Shown here: positions 61,378-64,000 of the stretch, one piece after another
Layout of the letters: each line of letters begins with the position of its first letter
Numbering within the stretch: position 1 is the first letter of the stretch
Assembly (NCBI RefSeq): GCF_900167465.1
Contig: NZ_FUWR01000009.1
Span: 62,001 to 126,000 of the forward strand
DNA: 64,000 bases
Reading direction: 5' to 3'
From: Trichlorobacter thiogenes
GTDB taxonomy: Bacteria; Desulfobacterota; Desulfuromonadia; Geobacterales; Pseudopelobacteraceae
Notes under the pieces: generated by a model
Seen by the model: only the letters and a program-made list of their open reading frames with translations
The model's database searches: none
Told to the model about the DNA's origin: nothing
Program-made: the position numbers and the translations under genes

Positions 61378-63077
61378 GACGCCTGACTGCGACTATCTGG
61401 TTGCTGTTTCTAATGCTGATGGGTACGGCGTCGGTGCTGTCGGCAGCTGATACCAAACCGGCAGATCTGCTTGCTGACCTGACACCTGCAGACATTCATC
61501 GGCTGGGTGAGCGTATGTACCGTCAGGGGTTGCTGTCTGATGGTACACCGTTGCGCGGATTTATCAGGGGCGACGTGCCGGTGGACAGCACCGTCTTCTC
61601 CTGTGCCAACTGCCACACCCGCAGCGGGCTTGGTGCCATTGAAGGGCAGGTGGCTGCCCCGCCGGTTAACGGGCCTAATCTGTTTAAACCGCGCTATCTG
61701 TATGCCGACTTTGTCAAAAATACCATCTCGGCCAGCAGAGGCAAGACTCGCCCGGCCACAGCGATCCGCCCGGCCTATACCGATGAAACCCTGGCAGCAG
61801 CCCTGCTGGCAGGGGTAAGCGCCACCGGACGGGATTTCCTGCCGGTTATGCCCCGCTATAACATGGGGGATCGGGACATGCAGATCCTGATCAGCTACCT
61901 GAAAAATCTTTCAGCCCAGGTCTCTCCCGGTATCACCGATACCACCATGCACCTGGCCACCATTGTTACCGATGATGTCAGCGCCACCGACCGTGCCGCT
62001 ATGCTGGCACCGTTAGAGACGTTGGTCCATATCAACGAACAGCGCAAGACCCAGCGCCAGGATCAGCGTTTTGCCAAGATGTTTCGGATGCTTGATAACG
62101 CCTATTACCGCGATCTCTCCATCAGTACCTGGGAGCTGAAAGGCCCGGCACACACCTGGGCTGCCCAGCTTGAGGCCTACTATCAGAAAGAACCGGTCTT
62201 CGCAATCGTAAGCGGTATTTCAAACCAGTCATGGCAACCGATTCATGACTTCTGCGAAAAACGCCAGATACCCAACCTCTTTCCCGTCACCGATCTGCCG
62301 GTTATCAGCAGTGAGGATTGGTACACCATGTATGCCTCAAAGGGTTATCACGGTGAAGGGGAAACCGTAGCACGGTATATTGCGTCTCACGATGATTCGA
62401 CCGCAAAAAGGATAATTTTGCAGATTGTAGTGCAAAGCGAACAGGGCAAGGCGCTTGCCGCAGGTTTTGATGCTGCCTGGAAGGACGTGGGAAACCCTGG
62501 CAGTGTTAAAACCGTCACCTTTCAAACCGCTGCAGTTCCCGATGCCAAGCAGCTAAAGGCACTCTTTGCAACCCACAAACCGACGGACGTATTGATCTGG
62601 GGAGGTGAGCCGCTTCTGAACCCGATCAAACAGTTATCCGGGGTGAAGAAAATGCCCCGGCTGTACCTTTCCGGTCGCGCCCTGGAGAAAAAACTGAATG
62701 ATCTGCCTGAAACACTGCGGGAGAAGATCTTCATTACTTATCCATTCCGCTTGCCTGAGGATGAAAAGGCCTATCGCGGTTTTGCCGATGTGCTGTTGAT
62801 GAGTAAACAAAAGGTGAAAGACGACAAGCGGATCACCTCTCGTACGTTCTCAGCAGTGCATATGCTTTTGCTGGGGCTCAAAGAGATAAAGCTTGATTTT
62901 TACCGCGACACGTTGCTGGACCAGGTCAGTATGCGGACAGATCAGTATCTGCCTGACTTTGAGCGTTACAGTTTCGGCCCCGGACAACGCTATGCCTCCA
63001 AGGGCTGCTATGTTGTCCAGCTTGGATCTGGTTCAAAACCGCGCTTGGTCAAACGTAGTGACTGGGTGGTGTTTTAA
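61374..63077 (+). CDS. Cytochrome c fused to an ABC-type substrate-binding (periplasmic) domain
   Basis: The 567-residue protein has a signal peptide (about 1-24), a monoheme cytochrome c domain with CANCH (Cys77, Cys80, His81) and a candidate Met ligand (MPRYNM, about 161-166), then from about 200 to the end a two-lobe domain of the Leu/Ile/Val-binding protein fold. No transporter subunits are nearby. The fusion suggests a redox protein that binds a small ligand or a sensor-like electron carrier. It overlaps the SCO gene by four bases, so the two are translated together. Confidence 0.85.
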   Translation: MRRLTATIWLLFLMLMGTASVLSAADTKPADLLADLTPADIHRLGERMYRQGLLSDGTPLRGFIRGDVPVDSTVFSCANCHTRSGLGAIEGQVAAPPVNGPNLFKPRYLYADFVKNTISASRGKTRPATAIRPAYTDETLAAALLAGVSATGRDFLPVMPRYNMGDRDMQILISYLKNLSAQVSPGITDTTMHLATIVTDDVSATDRAAMLAPLETLVHINEQRKTQRQDQRFAKMFRMLDNAYYRDLSISTWELKGPAHTWAAQLEAYYQKEPVFAIVSGISNQSWQPIHDFCEKRQIPNLFPVTDLPVISSEDWYTMYASKGYHGEGETVARYIASHDDSTAKRIILQIVVQSEQGKALAAGFDAAWKDVGNPGSVKTVTFQTAAVPDAKQLKALFATHKPTDVLIWGGEPLLNPIKQLSGVKKMPRLYLSGRALEKKLNDLPETLREKIFITYPFRLPEDEKAYRGFADVLLMSKQKVKDDKRITSRTFSAVHMLLLGLKEIKLDFYRDTLLDQVSMRTDQYLPDFERYSFGPGQRYASKGCYVVQLGSGSKPRLVKRSDWVVF

Positions 63078-63082
63078 AGGCC

Positions 63083-63129
63083 TGTCTCATCCTTCTGTAA
63101 TCTGAAACAGGTTGTCTCAATCTGACACT
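63083..63129. promoter_or_regulatory. Cluster of TGTCTCA-type half-sites
   Basis: Half-sites TGTCTCA (63083), TGAAACA (63103), TGTCTCA (63113) and TGACACT (63123) are spaced at multiples of 10 bp, and a further TGAGACT lies at 63147. They are the same motif as at 56495 and 59499 and lie 150-195 bp upstream of the implied start from the element at 63252. Confidence 0.6.
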
Positions 63130-63251
63130 GCAAGGTTGGTAGATGATGAGACTTAATGGATAAAATTCTTGTCATTATGGTGTGTTAGTAAAAAAGATAC
63201 TTTTGGTATTAACTGTGCACATTAGAGGTTGTGTAGCGATGTAGTCAATAA

Positions 63252-63267
63252 AGGCACATTTTTAGCC
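63252..63267 (+). promoter_or_regulatory. Predicted sigma-54 promoter of the small protein/multicopper oxidase operon
   Basis: AGGCACATTTTTAGC has GG and GC separated by 10 bases with the GGCAC -24 core. The implied start is near 63278, 38 bases before ATG 63316. A second GG-N10-GC match (63205-63218) has a poorer -24. Confidence 0.5.
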
Positions 63268-63315
63268 GTGGTACTCAGGCTAACTAACATCTGCGCAGTA
63301 AAAAGGAGAGAACAT

Positions 63316-63579
63316 ATGGGATACCGTGGCGTTTCAACCAGCATTCTTCTGTTTCTGATGGTTTTGTTGACCCTGCCGGTGGCAGCGTTGGCTCGTCAGG
63401 ATGGGCCTAATCCCCACAAGTCCGCCCCCAAAAAACGTATCACTGATGAAATGAGGCAGGAGGCTGCCGATGCCCGCAAGGGTGTCTCTCCCGAGGCACG
63501 CAAGGCGGCCAAGGCCAGTAAAGCCAAGAAAGTCAAGCATCCGGTTGCCGGCCAATCTGCCGGGTCCCCGGTTCGATAA
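63316..63579 (+). CDS. Small secreted basic protein
   Basis: The protein of 87 residues has a signal peptide (about 1-27) and a Lys/Arg/Ala-rich mature part (about 60 residues) with no Cys. I do not recognise it. ATG 63316 is chosen because AAGGAGA lies 7 bases upstream. It is the first gene of the operon leading to the multicopper oxidase, 41 bases before it. A chaperone-like or charge-binding role for the oxidase is a guess. Confidence 0.7.
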   Translation: MGYRGVSTSILLFLMVLLTLPVAALARQDGPNPHKSAPKKRITDEMRQEAADARKGVSPEARKAAKASKAKKVKHPVAGQSAGSPVR

Positions 63580-63620
63580 AGCGTAGTTTTGGACATGAAC
63601 AGCTATCAAGGAGGTCTGGT

Positions 63621-64000
63621 ATGAAACGTAGATACGGCAGTTTATATGCAATGGTAGCGCTGGCCATTGCGCTGCTGGTGGGGATGGCAGGCATGGGATA
63701 CGCCACGCCGGCCTATGTGCCCCCTGGCAAAGATCCAGCGAATTATCCGGGGGCAGCTGCTACGCCTTTCTTTGACAACGGTTATCTGGTCCCGGACCTC
63801 TTTGGCAGCACGCCAAACTGGAACCTGAGCCCGTCACTGACCAAGTTTGTGAATGAACTGGCCCCGCTGGGATGTTCGACAACCAATAACATTGGTCAGT
63901 GTCTGCCGGTAGCGGTACCGGATATTGTGACCTATCCCGGTTCAGACTATTACGAGATAGAGTTGAACCAGTACACGGAGAAGTTGCACACTGAGCTGGG
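63621..64000 (+). CDS. Multicopper oxidase family protein, N-terminal part
   Basis: The gene runs off the window; 126 residues are visible. After a signal peptide (about 1-29) comes the start of a cupredoxin domain with F-V-N-E-L-x-P-L-G and Y-Y-E-I-E-L-N-Q-Y-T-E-K-L-H, the opening of bilirubin-oxidase/CotA-like multicopper oxidases. Copper ligands lie further downstream, outside the window. AAGGAGGT stands 8 bases before the ATG. In Geobacter sulfurreducens the multicopper protein OmpB is exported by the Oxp pseudopilin system; whether this gene is its counterpart cannot be decided from the visible part. Confidence 0.7.
   Translation, partial: MKRRYGSLYAMVALAIALLVGMAGMGYATPAYVPPGKDPANYPGAAATPFFDNGYLVPDLFGSTPNWNLSPSLTKFVNELAPLGCSTTNNIGQCLPVAVPDIVTYPGSDYYEIELNQYTEKLHTEL

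Noticed and set aside
63205-63218. GG-N10-GC match as the sigma-54 promoter of the small protein operon
   Set aside because: Its -24 is GGTAT rather than GGCAC; the element at 63252 is better and better placed for the start codon.

Overview
The window looks like chromosome of a Geobacter/Trichlorobacter-type bacterium (Desulfuromonadia). This is inferred from gene content: duplicated acetate-type sodium/solute symporters with a DUF4212 partner, a ten-heme-motif cytochrome c behind a GEMM-I riboswitch, an Oxp-like hybrid type II secretion/type IV pilus system, and OprC/NosL/SCO/multicopper-oxidase copper genes. Species cannot be fixed from sequence alone.

Layout. 1-5000: end of one acetate-type symporter, a complete DUF4212-symporter pair that duplicates it, and a DUF294 nucleotidyltransferase. 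5003-5165: tRNA-Val(CAC) with its promoter and terminator. 5273-17328 (+): pseudopilin, a delta-60-repeat exoprotein, GspF, GspE, a large RHS protein and a short RHS-like protein. 17417-36759 (-): six large exoproteins, including an M6 metalloprotease and a papain-like peptidase. 36978-43944 (-): an operon encoding PilM, PilN, PilO, PilP, a secretin lipoprotein, two prepilins and an IPT-domain protein. 44131-46820 (-): a multiheme cytochrome behind a predicted 3',3'-cGAMP riboswitch. 46949-49306 (-): a second secretin, with a C-terminal cohesin-like domain. 49351-56387 (-): copper-type operon (Cys-rich protein, OprC/NosA-like receptor, two NosL proteins, ABC transporter, CxxC membrane protein). 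56570-64000 (+): histidine kinase, sigma-54 activator, small response regulator, FKBP isomerase, SCO protein, cytochrome c/binding-protein fusion, small basic protein and the start of a multicopper oxidase.

Two systems stand out. (1) Eight exoproteins (5819-36759) with unrelated N-terminal parts share a C-terminal module of about 85-100 residues: a Tyr/Leu/Ala segment, a GG-aromatic motif, G-x-L-T-I, then G-x-L-x-x-(D/E)-x-(I/L)-x-(I/V)-K at the exact C-terminus. One is encoded inside the secretion operon, two bases ahead of gspF, and the other seven lie between the two halves of the secretion gene set. I propose the module is a secretion or surface-anchoring signal for this machine. (2) The copper genes on both sides of the kinase/sigma-54-activator pair carry TGTCTCA-N3-TGAGACA inverted repeats, about 90-190 bp upstream of GGCAC-type -24/-12 elements, which suggests one self-contained sigma-54 copper or redox regulon.

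Smaller points: a 123-bp palindromic element inserted in frame into a prepilin leader; two heptamer-repeat tracts; two secretins kept nearly identical over 534 bp; a tandem symporter duplication.
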